Source of the DNA: an uncultured Acetatifactor sp. | GTDB taxonomy: Bacteria; Bacillota; Clostridia; Lachnospirales; Lachnospiraceae | DNA: 64,000 bases | Direction of reading: 5' to 3' | NCBI GenBank assembly: GCA_934426825.1 | Contig: CAKRYI010000001.1 | Coordinates: 434,001-498,000, forward strand | Part shown: piece after piece, positions 63,247 through 64,000 of the stretch | Layout: each line of letters opens with the position of its first letter | Position numbering within the stretch: the stretch's first letter is position 1 | Program-made: the position numbers and the translations under genes | The notes under the pieces: generated by a model | What the model saw: the letters and a program-made list of their open reading frames with translations, nothing else | Database searches by the model: none | Told to the model about the DNA's origin: nothing

Positions 63247-63293
63247 TCAAATTTCAGCAAAAACAATCAAGATAAATCAATCTTTCTCGACAA

Positions 63294-63731
63294 TTAATAA
63301 TCTTCCTCTTCTTCACCCTCACTGATATCGTTCTTGGGTTTCTGCAATCCTTCAATCTTAATATGGTTTTTCTCCGCGTAATCCCAAAGAGCAGCGTGGA
63401 TTGCCTCCTCCGCCAACAGTGAGCAGTGCACCTTCACAGGGGGAAGTCCGTCCAAAGCCTCCATTACCGCTTTATTCGTCACCTGCAAAGCCTCCTGAAT
63501 GGTCTTGCCCTTTACCAGCTCCGTTGCCATGGAACTGGTAGCCACAGCCGCACCGCAGCCGAAGGTCTTGAATTTTGCTTCCTGAATAATTCCGTTCTCG
63601 TCAATATCTAGAAACATTCTCATAATGTCGCCGCACTTGGCATTTCCCACGGTTCCTACTCCGCTGGGGTTCTCTATTTCACCCACATTTCTGGGATGCT
63701 GAAAATGATCCATTACTTTTTCACTATACAT
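63294..63731 (-). CDS. iscU: Fe-S cluster scaffold protein, IscU/NifU N-terminal type
   Basis: IscU assembles iron-sulfur clusters with sulfur from IscS. The 145-residue product has the cluster ligands C33 and D35 (KCGDIM), C59 (TFGCGAA) and C103 (VHCSLLAEEA). I chose the ATG at 63731, with GAGG seven bases upstream, over a longer frame. It follows iscS by 25 bases. Confidence 0.95.
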   Translation of the reverse strand: MYSEKVMDHFQHPRNVGEIENPSGVGTVGNAKCGDIMRMFLDIDENGIIQEAKFKTFGCGAAVATSSMATELVKGKTIQEALQVTNKAVMEALDGLPPVKVHCSLLAEEAIHAALWDYAEKNHIKIEGLQKPKNDISEGEEEEDY

Positions 63732-63756
63732 AATTTTACCTCTTTTCCGGTTATGC

Positions 63757-64000
63757 TTATTTCTTCTGTGATTTGATAAAGTCCTCGTACAACGGTGACA
63801 TATCCCGAAGTCGTGCAATAATCACCTTGAGTTCCTCTACTACCGTGTCCATGTCTTCCTTCGTGTTCTCCTCGGACAATGTCAGTCTCAGGGAGCCGTG
63901 AGCCTCCTCATGCTTTAACCCGATGGCAAGCAGCACATGGGAAGGGTCCAGTGAACCGGAGGTACATGCGGAACCGCTGGAAGCACAGATGCCTTTCATA
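63757..64000 (-). CDS. iscS: Cysteine desulfurase IscS/NifS (partial, C-terminal part)
   Basis: Only about 80 C-terminal residues are in the window. They contain the active-site Cys loop SSGSACTSGSLDPSHVL, which identifies NifS/IscS, and the GSLRLTLSEENTKEDMD segment. The gene's start lies beyond the right edge. It precedes iscU in the standard order. Confidence 0.93.
   Translation of the reverse strand, partial: MKGICASSGSACTSGSLDPSHVLLAIGLKHEEAHGSLRLTLSEENTKEDMDTVVEELKVIIARLRDMSPLYEDFIKSQKK

Overview
The window comes from the chromosome of a motile, spore-forming Gram-positive anaerobe, most likely a Lachnospiraceae member close to Roseburia, Agathobacter or Eubacterium rectale. The evidence is a Firmicutes-type fla operon behind codY, PolC as replicative polymerase, SpoIIP, GPR and a SigK-like sigma factor, the gpr-spoIIP-lepA-hemW order next to rpsT, strong GGAGG ribosome binding sites and several TTG/GTG starts. 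Species-level assignment is inference. Nearly all genes lie on the minus strand; only rpsT, a secreted CAP-domain protein and a PHP-family phosphatase are on the plus strand.

Region 1 (1-22.4 kb, minus) is one long flagellar operon in the order flgB-flgC-fliE-fliF-fliG-fliH-fliI-fliJ-motE-like-fliK-flgD-TIGR02530 gene-flgE-flbD-motA-motB-fliL-fliM-fliY-cheY-fliO-fliP-fliQ-fliR-flhB-flhA. flhA runs off the left edge. Together these encode the rod, MS ring, switch, export gate, export ATPase, hook and stator. Many neighbours overlap by one base (TAATG or TGATG junctions). FliY has a Met/Asn/Gly-rich 12-residue tandem repeat as its interdomain linker.

Region 2 (22.6-27.5 kb, minus) holds codY and two tandem paralogues that fuse a LacI-type sugar-binding domain to a GGDEF domain. 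One copy is frameshifted at an A7 run.

Region 3 (27.7-39.0 kb, minus) holds topA, tRNA-Glu(CUC), polC, ispG, dprA and comM. Conspicuous palindromic repeats lie between dprA and ispG.

Region 4 (39.5-48.4 kb) holds pilT with a degenerate HD-domain gene, a sigK-like sigma factor, hemW, lepA, spoIIP and gpr (minus), then divergent rpsT (plus, TTG start).

Region 5 (48.4-55.9 kb) is accessory envelope biology: a TPM-domain membrane protein, a zinc-ribbon membrane protein, a secreted CAP protein on a pentapeptide-repeat stalk, and a five-gene cluster. That cluster encodes a lipoprotein ending in an RsiV-like DUF4163/DUF3298 module, an ECF sigma factor, a two-TM protein, a multi-TM protein and a PrsW-type intramembrane protease. 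The last four genes overlap. This looks like a self-contained sigma/proteolysis signalling module and is the best candidate here for an undescribed system.

Region 6 (56.0-64.0 kb) holds gapA-pgk-tpiA (minus) with palindromes between pgk and tpiA, a plus-strand PHP histidinol-phosphatase, a hypothetical gene, mnmA, a canonical HD-GYP gene, iscU and the 3' part of iscS. Sequence logic places c-di-GMP synthesis (GGDEF) and breakdown (HD-GYP) genes near the motility genes, but the link is inferred.
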